DNA of 64,000 bases, taken from positions 62,001 to 126,000 of the forward strand of contig NZ_JANFLU010000008.1 in the NCBI RefSeq assembly GCF_024385525.1. The letters run 5' to 3'. Source of the stretch: Arthrobacter sp. zg-Y238. GTDB taxonomy: Bacteria > Actinomycetota > Actinomycetes > Actinomycetales > Micrococcaceae. Shown here one piece after another: positions 39,942-48,966 of this stretch. The notes beneath the pieces were generated by a model that did no database searches, was not told the DNA's origin, and was given only the letters and a program-made list of their open reading frames with translations. The number at the start of each line of letters is the position of its first letter. Position 1 is the stretch's first letter. A program made the translations under genes and the position numbers.

Positions 39942-42900
39942 GAGCTTTATCCACCTGCACGCAGCCACTGCGTTCAGCGCCCACTACGGGGTGTCCTGGC
40001 CGGAGGAGATGGCGCAGGCCGCTGCTGCCGACGGCGCGGATGCGCTCGCCTGCACGGACCGGGACGGGCTCTATGGAACGGTCAAGCACCTGCGGGCGTG
40101 CATGGAGGCGGGCATCGATCCCATCGTCGGGGTGGACCTGGCTGTGCTGGATGGCAGTAACGCCGTCACGGGACGGGTGGTCATTCTCGCCCACGGGCAT
40201 ACCGGAGGAGCAGGCTACCGTGCCCTGTGCCGGCTGATCTCCGCCGCGCACGCCGCCACCTCCGCCTCCCGGGCACGCGCCGGCAAACCGGTAGGCGTCA
40301 CCATGGAGCAGCTTGCCGGGTACGTCGGCGGCGTAAGGGCCGGGCAAGGCGTCCCCGAGGAGGAGGCCGAACCGGTCCTGACCGTCCTCGTCGGCCCGCA
40401 GTCCGACGTCGGCCAGGCCATGCGCAGCCGAAGCTACGCCGTCGCCCGCACCCTGTTCGGCCGCTGGCGCTCGCTGATCCCTGCCCGGGCGCTCGCCGTC
40501 GAGGTGGTCACGCATCTGTCTGCGCCGGGGGAGAACCTCAGCCTTGCCCACGCAGTACGCATGTTCCGGCTGGCCGACGAGATGCGCGTGCCCGGCATCC
40601 TCACCAATGCCGTGCGCTATGTGGACGAGGATGGAGCCGCCACCGCCGACGTGCTCGACGCCGCGCGCTCGCTGACCTCGCTCTCCCACCTCCCGGACTT
40701 ACAGCCCAACGGACAGGGCTGGCTCAAGGGGACACGGGAGATGACCGCACTGGCCCGTGAGATCAGCTCAGAGGCAGGCTACGGTTCCTCCGGAGCGGCA
40801 CGGATGCTGGCCGACACTGCGGCGCTCGCGGATAGCTGCCGGATAGATCCCGTGGCGGACATGGGCTGGAAGCAGCCCGTGGTGCCCGAAGCCTCGGTGA
40901 TCGGCATCGAGGCCGAACCCATGATCGAACTGCGCCAGCGCTGCGAGGCGGGGATTACCCGCAGGCTGCGTGCCCGGGACTCCATTGCCGAAGTCGAACT
41001 GCGCAACCGGCTCGAACACGAGCTGGGCATCATCGAGCAGCTGGGCTTCGCCTCGTACTTCCTCACCGTTGCGGAAGTCTCGGACATGATCACCGGGATG
41101 GGGGTACGCGCCGCCGCCCGGGGGTCGGGAGCCTCCTCGCTGGTGAACTACCTGCTGGGCGTCAGCCACGTGAACCCGCTGGATCATGACCTGATCTTTG
41201 AACGCTTCCTCTCCCGGGACCGGTCCACGCTGCCGGACATCGACATTGACGTCGAGAGCGCCGAGCGGCACAACGTCTATCACCGCATCTTCGAACGCTT
41301 CGGCTCCGAACGCGTCACGCTGATGAGCATGCAGAACGGCTACCGGGCACGGGGAGCGGTGCGCGACGCCGGACTGGCGCTGGGCATGCCCGAGGAGGAG
41401 ATCGGCGCTGTGGCTAAGCAGCTGTGGCGTTTCTCGGCCCGCAACTTCCGCGAGGCGCTCGCCGAAAAGCCCGAACTGCGGGAATTCTCCGGCCAGGTGG
41501 AAAAAAACCAGCAGCTGGACCTGCTGGTGGACCTCACCGAACGCCTGGACCGGCTGCCCCGGCACATCTCCATGCATCCCTGCGGAGTGATCCTGGGGGA
41601 CACCTCCCTGCTGGACCGCACCCCAGTGCAGCCCAGCGGCCTGGGCCTGCCCATGTCCCAGTTCGACAAGCACGACATGGACCCCATGGGCATGCTCAAA
41701 CTCGACGTGCTGGGCGTGCGGATGCAGAGCGCCATGGCCTTTGCCGTCCGCGAAGTGGTGCGGGTGCACTCCTCCCGTGAAGAGGTCATTGCCGCCGGGA
41801 AGCACCGGGACAGGCCGGACTCCCCGGACCCGGAGTTCGTCGAAGCGGACGGCCGGATCAACTTGGATGCCGTGCCGTTCGACGACGAACCCACCTACGA
41901 ACTTATCCGCAGCACGCATACCCTGGGCTGCTTCCAGATCGAATCCCCGGGACAGCGTGAACTGGTGGGCAAGCTGGCGCCGCGGGAGTTCAATGACCTG
42001 ATCATCGACATCTCCCTGTTCCGGCCCGGCCCGATGAAATCCGATATGGTCCGCCCGTTCCTGGAACACCGGCACGGCTTTTCCCCCGAGGTGTACCCGC
42101 ACGAGGCGCTGCGCCCGGTGCTGGCCGAAACGCACGGCGTCACCGTCTTCCACGAACAGGTGCTGCGGACCCTGAACGTCTTCACCGGCTGCGGGCTGGC
42201 GAAGGCGGATGAACTGCGCCGGCTGCTGGGCAACGAAACCGCCGAGCCCGGCGTGGAGGAATACTTCCGCAGCAAGGCCGCCGCCCGCGGCTACACTCCG
42301 GAGACCATCGACAAGGTCTGGGACACGCTCAAGGCCTTCGGCAGCTTCGGCTTCTGCAAGGCCCACGGCGCTGCCTTTGCCGTACCCACCTACCAGTCCG
42401 CGTGGTTGAAGGCGCACCACCCGGCAGCGTTCCTCGCCGGGATTTTCGAGCACGATCCCGGGATGTATCCCCGCCGGCTGCTCGTGGCCGAGGCCCGGCG
42501 GATGGGCATCCCCATCCTGCCCCTGGACATTAACCGCAGCGGCGAAACCTACCGGGTGGAACGGCTCGACGACGGACGGCTGGGCATCCGGCTTTCCCTG
42601 GCCGGGATCTACGGGCTGTCCGCCGTCGAGCTAAAGCGTATTGCCGCCGGGCAGCCCTATGACTCCCTGGCGGACCTGCGGGCACGCGCGAAGGTCTCCC
42701 GGCCCACGCTGCGCCGGCTGGCGCAGCTCGGTGCGTTCGACTCACTCAGCAAGCAGACCGGCTCCGAGGGCAGCCGCGCGGACCTGATCCAGTACCTGGA
42801 CGCCGCACCGGCCAAGTCCGCGTCCCGGAAGCACGATCCGATTCCCGGGCAGCTGGCCCTGCCGCTGGGCGATACCGAGCTGGCGAACCTGCACCATCAC

Positions 42901-43365
42901 CTGCCCGAACCGGGGCTGCGGGAAAAGGTCCGCACCGAACTGGACCTGCTGTCCGTGGACGTCAGCGCGCACCTGATGGAAAGCTACGGTCCGCTGTTGC
43001 GCGGGCTGGGCGTCACTCCCGCGGAAGCACTGATGGACCTGCGCAACGGGACCGAGGTGCTGGTCGCCGGGATCCGGGTGGCCACGCAGACTCCGCCCAT
43101 GCGTGGGGGACGCCGGGTGGTGTTCATCAGCCTCGACGACGGCACCGGGTGCATTGACTGCACGTTCTTCCACGAGGCGCAGGAGAAATCCGGTCCGCTG
43201 CTTTTCGGCACGGAGCTGCTGCTGGTCCGCGGACTGACCCGCCGCACCGGCCCGCGGGGCATCAGCCTCCAGGCCCTCGAGGCATGGAACCTGGCGGACA
43301 CGGACTCGCTTCCGAAGCCCGGCCGTCAGCGCGGCATGTTGGTGGGGTCCAAGCGCAGCGGATAA
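39940..43365 (+). CDS. dnaE2: Error-prone DNA polymerase III alpha subunit DnaE2 (ImuC)
   Basis: A 1141-residue C-family polymerase. The N-terminal PHP domain opens with IHLHAATAFSAHYG; catalytic acidic residues are in LPDIDIDVES near residue 430, and FRPGPMKSDMVRPFLEHRHG is the fingers region. The C-terminal part has HhH and OB segments (LVAGIRVATQTPPMRGGRRVVF). Length and motifs fit DnaE2, which with ImuA' and ImuB carries out damage-induced mutagenesis in actinobacteria. Neither partner gene is beside it here. It follows DUF6504 by 37 nt under a perfect LexA box. Confidence 0.94.
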   Translation: MSFIHLHAATAFSAHYGVSWPEEMAQAAAADGADALACTDRDGLYGTVKHLRACMEAGIDPIVGVDLAVLDGSNAVTGRVVILAHGHTGGAGYRALCRLISAAHAATSASRARAGKPVGVTMEQLAGYVGGVRAGQGVPEEEAEPVLTVLVGPQSDVGQAMRSRSYAVARTLFGRWRSLIPARALAVEVVTHLSAPGENLSLAHAVRMFRLADEMRVPGILTNAVRYVDEDGAATADVLDAARSLTSLSHLPDLQPNGQGWLKGTREMTALAREISSEAGYGSSGAARMLADTAALADSCRIDPVADMGWKQPVVPEASVIGIEAEPMIELRQRCEAGITRRLRARDSIAEVELRNRLEHELGIIEQLGFASYFLTVAEVSDMITGMGVRAAARGSGASSLVNYLLGVSHVNPLDHDLIFERFLSRDRSTLPDIDIDVESAERHNVYHRIFERFGSERVTLMSMQNGYRARGAVRDAGLALGMPEEEIGAVAKQLWRFSARNFREALAEKPELREFSGQVEKNQQLDLLVDLTERLDRLPRHISMHPCGVILGDTSLLDRTPVQPSGLGLPMSQFDKHDMDPMGMLKLDVLGVRMQSAMAFAVREVVRVHSSREEVIAAGKHRDRPDSPDPEFVEADGRINLDAVPFDDEPTYELIRSTHTLGCFQIESPGQRELVGKLAPREFNDLIIDISLFRPGPMKSDMVRPFLEHRHGFSPEVYPHEALRPVLAETHGVTVFHEQVLRTLNVFTGCGLAKADELRRLLGNETAEPGVEEYFRSKAAARGYTPETIDKVWDTLKAFGSFGFCKAHGAAFAVPTYQSAWLKAHHPAAFLAGIFEHDPGMYPRRLLVAEARRMGIPILPLDINRSGETYRVERLDDGRLGIRLSLAGIYGLSAVELKRIAAGQPYDSLADLRARAKVSRPTLRRLAQLGAFDSLSKQTGSEGSRADLIQYLDAAPAKSASRKHDPIPGQLALPLGDTELANLHHHLPEPGLREKVRTELDLLSVDVSAHLMESYGPLLRGLGVTPAEALMDLRNGTEVLVAGIRVATQTPPMRGGRRVVFISLDDGTGCIDCTFFHEAQEKSGPLLFGTELLLVRGLTRRTGPRGISLQALEAWNLADTDSLPKPGRQRGMLVGSKRSG

Positions 43366-43440
43366 CATCGGTACGGGCGGAAGTGCGGCCGTGTCCAGGC
43401 CGTGCAGCAGACGCCGTACAACGAAATCTAGGAGACAATC

Positions 43441-45453
43441 GTGTCAGTGCCAGAGAAGTTCACCCTCATCGTCGACGGCGAAGAGACCACGGTGGATACT
43501 GGCACCACTGGTGCGCAGCTCTTCTTCGACCGCCGCGACGTCGTCGTGATGCGCGTCCACTCCGTCCTCAAGGACCTGGATACGCCGCTGGAGCAGGGCG
43601 ACATCGTGGAGTCCGTCACCATTGAGTCCGAAGACGGACTGAATGTCCTGCGCCACTCCACCGCCCATGTCATGGCCCAGGCCGTGCAGCAGCTGCGTCC
43701 GGATGCCAAGCTGGGCATCGGCCCGTACATCAAGGACGGTTTCTACTTCGACTTCGACGTAGCCGAGCCGTTCACGCCGGAGGATTTGAAGACCCTCGAG
43801 AAGATGATGCAGAAGATCATCAACTCGAACCAGAAGTTTGCCCGCCGCGTGGTCAGCGAAGACGAAGCCCGCGAAGCCATGAAGAACGAGCCGTACAAGC
43901 TTGAACTGCTGGGCAAGAAGGACGGCGCCGAGGAAGCCGGCGAAGGTGCCAGCATCGAGGTCGGTGCCGGCGAGATCACCATTTACGACAATGTGGACCG
44001 CAAGTCCGGCGACGTCGTCTGGTGCGATCTGTGCCGCGGCCCGCACCTGCCTAACACCAAGCTGATCTCCAACGCCTTCGCCCTCACCCGCTCCGCCGCC
44101 GCCTACTGGCTGGGCAACCAGAAGAACCAGCAGCTGCAGCGCATCTACGGCACCGCCTGGCCCACCAAGGACGCGCTGAAGGCCTACCAGGAACGCCTGG
44201 CCGAGGCCGAGCGCCGCGACCACCGCAAGCTGGGCACCGAACTGGACCTGTTCTCCTTCCCGGATGAGCTGGGTTCGGGCCTGCCGGTGTTCCACCCCAA
44301 GGGCGGCATCATCCGCAAGGCCATGGAGGACTACTCCCGCCAGCGCCACACCGAGGCCGGCTACGAGTTCGTCTACACCCCGCACATCACCAAGGGCCAC
44401 CTGTACGAGGTTTCCGGCCACCTGGACTGGTACCGCGACGGGATGTTCCCTCCCATGCACGTGGACGAGGTCACCGACCCGGAGACCGGCGAGGTCACCA
44501 AGCCCGGCCAGGACTACTACCTGAAGCCGATGAACTGCCCCATGCACAACCTGATCTTCCGTTCCCGCGGACGGTCCTACCGTGAGCTTCCGCTGCGGCT
44601 GTTCGAATTCGGTTCCGTGTACCGCTACGAGAAGTCCGGCGTGATCCACGGCCTGACGCGTGTGCGGGGCATGACCCAGGACGACGCCCACATCTACTGC
44701 ACCCGCGAGCAGATGAAGGACGAGCTGACCACCACGCTGAAGTTCGTGCTGGACCTGCTCAAGGACTACGGCCTGGATGACTTCTACCTGGAGCTGTCCA
44801 CCAAGGACCCGGAGAAGTTCGTCGGCTCCGACGACATCTGGGAGGAAGCCACCCGCACCCTCGCCGAGGTTGCCGAAGCTTCCGGCCTGGACCTGGTCCC
44901 GGATCCGGGCGGAGCAGCCTTCTACGGCCCGAAGATTTCCGTCCAGGCCCGCGACGCCATCGGCCGCACCTGGCAGATGTCCACCATCCAGCTGGACTTC
45001 AACCTGCCCGAGCGCTTCGAGCTCGAGTACCAGGCCGCTGACGGCACCCGCCAGCGCCCGGTTATGATCCACCGCGCCCTGTTCGGCTCCGTGGAACGCT
45101 TCATGGCTGTGCTCACCGAGCACTACGCCGGCGCGTTCCCGGCCTGGCTGGCACCGGTGCAGGTAGTCGGCATCCCCGTGGCCGAAGCGTTCAACGACTA
45201 CATGTTCGACGTCGTCGACAAGCTCAAGGCCCATGGCATCCGCGCCCAGGTGGACACCGGAACCGACCGCTTCCCGAAGAAGATCCGCACGGCGTCCAAG
45301 GACAAGATCCCGTTTGTCCTGATCGCCGGCGGCGACGACGCCGAGGCAGGCGCCGTGTCCTTCCGCTTCCGCGACGGCAGCCAGGACAACGGCGTACCCG
45401 TTGAAGAGGCCGTCAAGCGGATTGTCGAAGCCGTCCGTAACCGGGACAAGTAG
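43441..45453 (+). CDS. thrS: Threonyl-tRNA synthetase
   Basis: A 670-residue class II synthetase. The N-terminal TGS domain is short (residues 1-65), followed by the editing domain with the [11 protein letters not shown] zinc-like motif (about 72-82), and the catalytic domain with motif 2 ([25 protein letters not shown]) and motif 3. The C-terminal anticodon-binding domain ends [10 protein letters not shown]. Charges tRNA-Thr in the cytosol. GTG 43441 follows TAGGAGACAATC. First gene of the thrS-HIT-pgsA block conserved in actinobacteria. Confidence 0.97.
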   Translation: MSVPEKFTLIVDGEETTVDTGTTGAQLFFDRRDVVVMRVHSVLKDLDTPLEQGDIVESVTIESEDGLNVLRHSTAHVMAQAVQQLRPDAKLGIGPYIKDGFYFDFDVAEPFTPEDLKTLEKMMQKIINSNQKFARRVVSEDEAREAMKNEPYKLELLGKKDGAEEAGEGASIEVGAGEITIYDNVDRKSGDVVWCDLCRGPHLPNTKLISNAFALTRSAAAYWLGNQKNQQLQRIYGTAWPTKDALKAYQERLAEAERRDHRKLGTELDLFSFPDELGSGLPVFHPKGGIIRKAMEDYSRQRHTEAGYEFVYTPHITKGHLYEVSGHLDWYRDGMFPPMHVDEVTDPETGEVTKPGQDYYLKPMNCPMHNLIFRSRGRSYRELPLRLFEFGSVYRYEKSGVIHGLTRVRGMTQDDAHIYCTREQMKDELTTTLKFVLDLLKDYGLDDFYLELSTKDPEKFVGSDDIWEEATRTLAEVAEASGLDLVPDPGGAAFYGPKISVQARDAIGRTWQMSTIQLDFNLPERFELEYQAADGTRQRPVMIHRALFGSVERFMAVLTEHYAGAFPAWLAPVQVVGIPVAEAFNDYMFDVVDKLKAHGIRAQVDTGTDRFPKKIRTASKDKIPFVLIAGGDDAEAGAVSFRFRDGSQDNGVPVEEAVKRIVEAVRNRDK

Positions 45454-45468
45454 GGCGGCGGGGACGCT

Positions 45469-46053
45469 ATGGGAGAACAGCCTGACGACGCCGCGGTGAC
45501 GGACACGTTTGAACTCGCCGGCGTCCCCGACGCTTTCCAGCGGCTCTGGACCCCGCACCGGCTTGCCTACATCAAGGGCGGGCAGAAGCAGGTCTCCTCA
45601 AAGGAGACCTGCCCGTTCTGCGCCGCGCCGGAGCGGTCGGACGAGGAATCGCTGATTGTCCACCGGGGGAAGCATGCCTTCGTCATCCTGAACCTCTTCC
45701 CGTACAACGCCGGCCACCTGCTGGTCTGCCCGTACCGGCATGTGCCGGACTACACGGACATCGACCCGGAGGAGACGGCGGAAATCGCGGCGCTGACCCA
45801 GACCGCCATGCGCGTGCTGCGGAAGGTGTCCAGCCCCACCGGTTTCAACCTGGGCATGAACCAAGGCGAAACCGGCGGGGCCGGGATTGCCGCCCACCTG
45901 CACCAGCACATCGTTCCGCGGTGGGGCGGTGATGGAAACTTCCTTCCGATCATCGCGCAGACCAAGGCCATCACCCAGACCCTGGGCGATGTGCGCCGGC
46001 AAGTGGCCGACGCCTGGCCTCAAGAGGGCTCCGGCCCGGACAGCGAGGACTGA
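45469..46053 (+). CDS. HIT-family protein, probable Ap4A phosphorylase
   Basis: A 194-residue HIT protein with the active-site triad HLHQHIVPRW and CPFC, likely a zinc-ligand pair, in the N-terminal part. Its mycobacterial counterpart (Rv2613c), which lies in the same order between thrS and pgsA, is a diadenosine tetraphosphate phosphorylase. ThrS and other synthetases make Ap4A, so the pairing makes biological sense. ATG 45469 is 15 nt after the thrS stop. The next gene starts 3 nt after its stop. Confidence 0.85.
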   Translation: MGEQPDDAAVTDTFELAGVPDAFQRLWTPHRLAYIKGGQKQVSSKETCPFCAAPERSDEESLIVHRGKHAFVILNLFPYNAGHLLVCPYRHVPDYTDIDPEETAEIAALTQTAMRVLRKVSSPTGFNLGMNQGETGGAGIAAHLHQHIVPRWGGDGNFLPIIAQTKAITQTLGDVRRQVADAWPQEGSGPDSED

Positions 46054-46056
46054 CGC

Positions 46057-46674
46057 GTGCTCAACAAATACGCACGGGGATTCTTCACTGCCGTTTTCAC
46101 CCCGCTGGCCACCTGGCTGCTGCGCCGGGGGGTGACCCCGGACATGGTCACCATTGCCGGCACGCTCGGCGTGATGATCGGCGGCCTGGTCTTTTATCCG
46201 CTGGGTGAATTGTTCTGGGGCACCATCTTCATCACCGTCTTCATCTTCTCCGACGTGGTTGACGGGATCATGGCCCGGCAGCAGCAGCGCAAGGGGAGCT
46301 GGGGCGGGTTCCTGGATTCCACCCTCGACCGCTTCGCCGACGGCGCCCTGTTTGCCGGCGTCGCCATCTGGTTCTTCACCGGCGGCGGCAACGACGCCAT
46401 CGGCACCGCGGCTGTTCTCTGCCTGGTGGTCGGCATGCTGGTTTCCTACATCCGGGCCAAGGCCGAGTCGCTGGGTTTCTCCGCCAATGTCGGCATAGCC
46501 GAGCGTGCCGAACGGCTGGTCTCCCTGCTGGTCGCCACCGGACTGGTGGGCCTGGGTGTACCCGAGGTCCTGCTGCTGGTGGTGCTGATCCTGCTGACCC
46601 TGGCCAGCTGCGTGACCATCGGCCAGCGGATGCACACCGTGCGGAAACAGGCGCGGATGGGCAACCCGGCCTAG
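46057..46674 (+). CDS. pgsA: Phosphatidylinositol phosphate synthase (CDP-alcohol phosphatidyltransferase)
   Basis: A 205-residue membrane enzyme with six helices. The CDP-alcohol motif D-x2-D-G-x2-A-R-x8-G-x3-D-x3-D is complete (DVVDGIMARQQQRKG, then GGFLDSTLD). In actinobacteria the gene in this thrS-HIT position makes phosphatidylinositol phosphate from CDP-diacylglycerol and inositol phosphate, the start of PI and phosphatidylinositol mannoside synthesis. GTG 46057 is 3 nt after the HIT stop. A strong hairpin terminator follows. Confidence 0.9.
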   Translation: MLNKYARGFFTAVFTPLATWLLRRGVTPDMVTIAGTLGVMIGGLVFYPLGELFWGTIFITVFIFSDVVDGIMARQQQRKGSWGGFLDSTLDRFADGALFAGVAIWFFTGGGNDAIGTAAVLCLVVGMLVSYIRAKAESLGFSANVGIAERAERLVSLLVATGLVGLGVPEVLLLVVLILLTLASCVTIGQRMHTVRKQARMGNPA

Positions 46675-46692
46675 GCAGGCTTACCAGACGCA

Positions 46693-46732
46693 ACAGAAGG
46701 CGGGAACCGGATCACCGGTTCCCGCCTTCTGT
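46693..46732 (+). terminator. Strong hairpin terminator after pgsA
   Basis: Two perfectly complementary 18-nt arms (ACAGAAGGCGGGAACCGG and its reverse complement) with an ATCA loop, 18 nt after the pgsA stop. The T tract is poor (TTTAT), as is common in high-GC actinobacteria. Confidence 0.85.
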
Positions 46733-46765
46733 TTATGGTCGCTGCCGGGCCGCTGCCGGGCCGCT

Positions 46766-46817
46766 GCGGCTGCCGCAGCGGCGGACTTAGGGCGGCTGCC
46801 GCAGCGGCGGACTTAGG
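46766..46817. repeat. 26-bp perfect tandem repeat between pgsA and the M3 peptidase
   Basis: Two exact copies (46766-46791 and 46792-46817) of a unit that itself contains a CTGCGGCTGCCGCAG-type palindrome, just past the M3 peptidase stop codon on the other strand. It may act as a terminator for that gene. Confidence 0.85.
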
Positions 46818-46827
46818 CCGCCGAGGC

Positions 46828-48852
46828 TTAGGCCAGGCCGCGCCGGTCCAGCAGCGGCTGGATCTGCGCATCGCGTCCGCGGAAGTTCCGGAACGCCTGC
46901 AGCGGATCGATGCTGTTGCCGCGGGACAGCAGCTCCGTCCGGAAACGGTTTCCGTTCTCCCGGGTCAGGCCGCCGTTCTCCCGGAACCACTCGACCGTGT
47001 CGGCGTCGAGCACTTCGCTCCAGATGTACGCGTAGTACGAGGCAGCGTAGCCGCCGGCAAAGATGTGCTTGAAGTAGCCGGTGCGGTAACGCGGCGGAAC
47101 CAGGTCCAGGTCGACGCCGGCCGCCGCCAGGGCCGCTGCCTCGAAGGCTTCCGGATCCTGCACCGTTTCGCCCGGGGGGAGTTCGTGCCAGGCCAGATCC
47201 AGCAGGGCGGCACCCAGGTACTCAGTGGTGGAGAATCCTTCGCCCCAGACGGCCGCCGCATTCACCTTGTCGATTTCCTCCTGCGGCAGCGGCTCCCCGG
47301 TGACGTAGTGCTTTGCGAAGTTGCTGACCACCTCCGGCCACAGCATCCACATCTCGTTGACCTGTGACGGGTATTCCACGAAGTCGCGCGGCACGGAGGT
47401 GCCGGAGAACTGGGGATAGATGACGTCCGAGAACAATCCGTGCAGCGCATGGCCGAATTCGTGGAACGCCGTGACCACCTCGCCGAAGGTCAGCAGCGTG
47501 GGTTCACCGGCCGGGGGCTTGGAAATGTTCAGGTTGTTGATGACCACGGGCTGGGCGTCCAGCAGCCGGGACTGGTGGACCAGGGAATTCATCCAGGCGC
47601 CGCCGTTCTTGGTGTCCCGGGTGTAATAGTCGCCCAGGAACAGGCCGAGCCCGGTGCCGTCGTCGTCCTTCACTTCCCAGACCCGGACGTCGGGGTGGTA
47701 GCCCGCGAGGTCTGTCCGTTCGGTGAAGGTCAGTCCGTAGAGGCGGTTGGCGGCGTAGAAGACGCCGTCAGTGAGGACGCGCTCCAGTTCGAAGTACGGG
47801 CGCAGGGCGGAGGAGTCGACGTCGAACTTCTCCCGGCGGACCTGCTCGGAGTAATACGCCCAGTCCCAGGCGGCCAGTTCGTGTCCGTCCCGCCGGGCCG
47901 CTTCGCGCAGCTCTTCGGCCTCGGCTTTGGCATTGCGCACGGCTGCAGGGGCGAGCTTGTCCAGCATCTCGTGGATCGCGTCCAGGGACGGTGCGGTCTG
48001 GTCATCCGTGCCGTACTCGGCATGGTTGGCGAAACCGAGCAGTGCAGCCTTCTCCGCCCGCAGCGCGGCCATCTCGGCGGCGAGGGCAAGCGTGTTCCCG
48101 TCGTTGTTCCGGAAACCCCGGTGTAGGGCGGCTTCATGCAGCCGACGGCGGCTCTCCCGGTTGGTCAGCGACGCCAGGGCTGGCTGCGGGGTAGGCAGCA
48201 CGAGGGACAGCAGATACTTGCCGTCGTGTCCCGCTTCCCTCGCAGCGGTCGCTGCGGCAGCGATGTCGTCGTCGGGCAGGCCGTCCAGTTCGGCGGCGTC
48301 GTCCACTACCAGGGCCGAAGCGTTGGTGTCCTTCAGCAGGCGCTGGGAAAAGTCCGTGCCCAGTTCCGAAAGCCGGGCGTTCAACTCCCGCATGCGGGCC
48401 TGCCCGGCGTCATCGAGCTGCGCCCCGGCGCGGATGAAGCGGCGGCGGTACTCCGACACTAGGCGGACCTGCTCATCGTCCAGGCCGGTGAGGTTCGCCG
48501 CGACGGCTTCGACCCGGGCAAAAAGCTGCCGGTTGAGGTAAATCGTGTCTTCGTGCGCGGCGAGCCGCGGGCCGATCTCCTGCTGGATCCGCTGCACGCC
48601 CTCCGTAGCGTCCGCGGCACAGAGGGTGAAGAAAACGACGGCGGTGCGCCCCAGTTCCTGGCCCGAGGACTCCAGTTCGGCGATGGTGTTTTCGAAGTCG
48701 GGGACCTGCGGGTTCGCGGCAATGCGCTCAATCTGCGCGGCGTGCTCCCGGATTCCGGAGTCAAAAGCGGGCAGGAATACGTCTTCGTTGATCTGCGCGA
48801 ACGGAGGCAGCTGGTACGGCAGGCTACTCGGGTAAAGGAAAGGGTTGTCCAT
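46828..48852 (-). CDS. M3-family oligopeptidase (peptidyl-dipeptidase Dcp/OpdA type)
   Basis: A 674-residue zinc metallopeptidase. The catalytic motif is H-E-F-G-H-A-L-H-G near residue 458, with the third ligand Glu about 28 residues later. The N-terminal half is the helical substrate-clamp typical of thimet-like enzymes. It would cut short peptides in the cytosol. Start ATG 48852 (MDNPFLYPSSLPYQL) aligns with family N-termini; a GTG six codons further upstream is an alternative. It converges on pgsA. Confidence 0.92.
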   Translation of the reverse strand: MDNPFLYPSSLPYQLPPFAQINEDVFLPAFDSGIREHAAQIERIAANPQVPDFENTIAELESSGQELGRTAVVFFTLCAADATEGVQRIQQEIGPRLAAHEDTIYLNRQLFARVEAVAANLTGLDDEQVRLVSEYRRRFIRAGAQLDDAGQARMRELNARLSELGTDFSQRLLKDTNASALVVDDAAELDGLPDDDIAAAATAAREAGHDGKYLLSLVLPTPQPALASLTNRESRRRLHEAALHRGFRNNDGNTLALAAEMAALRAEKAALLGFANHAEYGTDDQTAPSLDAIHEMLDKLAPAAVRNAKAEAEELREAARRDGHELAAWDWAYYSEQVRREKFDVDSSALRPYFELERVLTDGVFYAANRLYGLTFTERTDLAGYHPDVRVWEVKDDDGTGLGLFLGDYYTRDTKNGGAWMNSLVHQSRLLDAQPVVINNLNISKPPAGEPTLLTFGEVVTAFHEFGHALHGLFSDVIYPQFSGTSVPRDFVEYPSQVNEMWMLWPEVVSNFAKHYVTGEPLPQEEIDKVNAAAVWGEGFSTTEYLGAALLDLAWHELPPGETVQDPEAFEAAALAAAGVDLDLVPPRYRTGYFKHIFAGGYAASYYAYIWSEVLDADTVEWFRENGGLTRENGNRFRTELLSRGNSIDPLQAFRNFRGRDAQIQPLLDRRGLA

Positions 48853-48966
48853 AAAGCCCAAGACTGGCACAGCGGGGCATCCCGCTCCAACCTGACACTG
48901 CAGTAGGATCGGTCCGATTCCCCGCTGCCGCAGCCTGCGGGCCTGGGGAGATGCGTGGGGGGGTTC

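Noticed and set aside
48955-48966. GTG start four codons before the CapA-like ATG
   Set aside because: Possible, since GGGGAG lies upstream, but the ATG gives a more normal lipoprotein signal; either choice leaves the mature protein unchanged.
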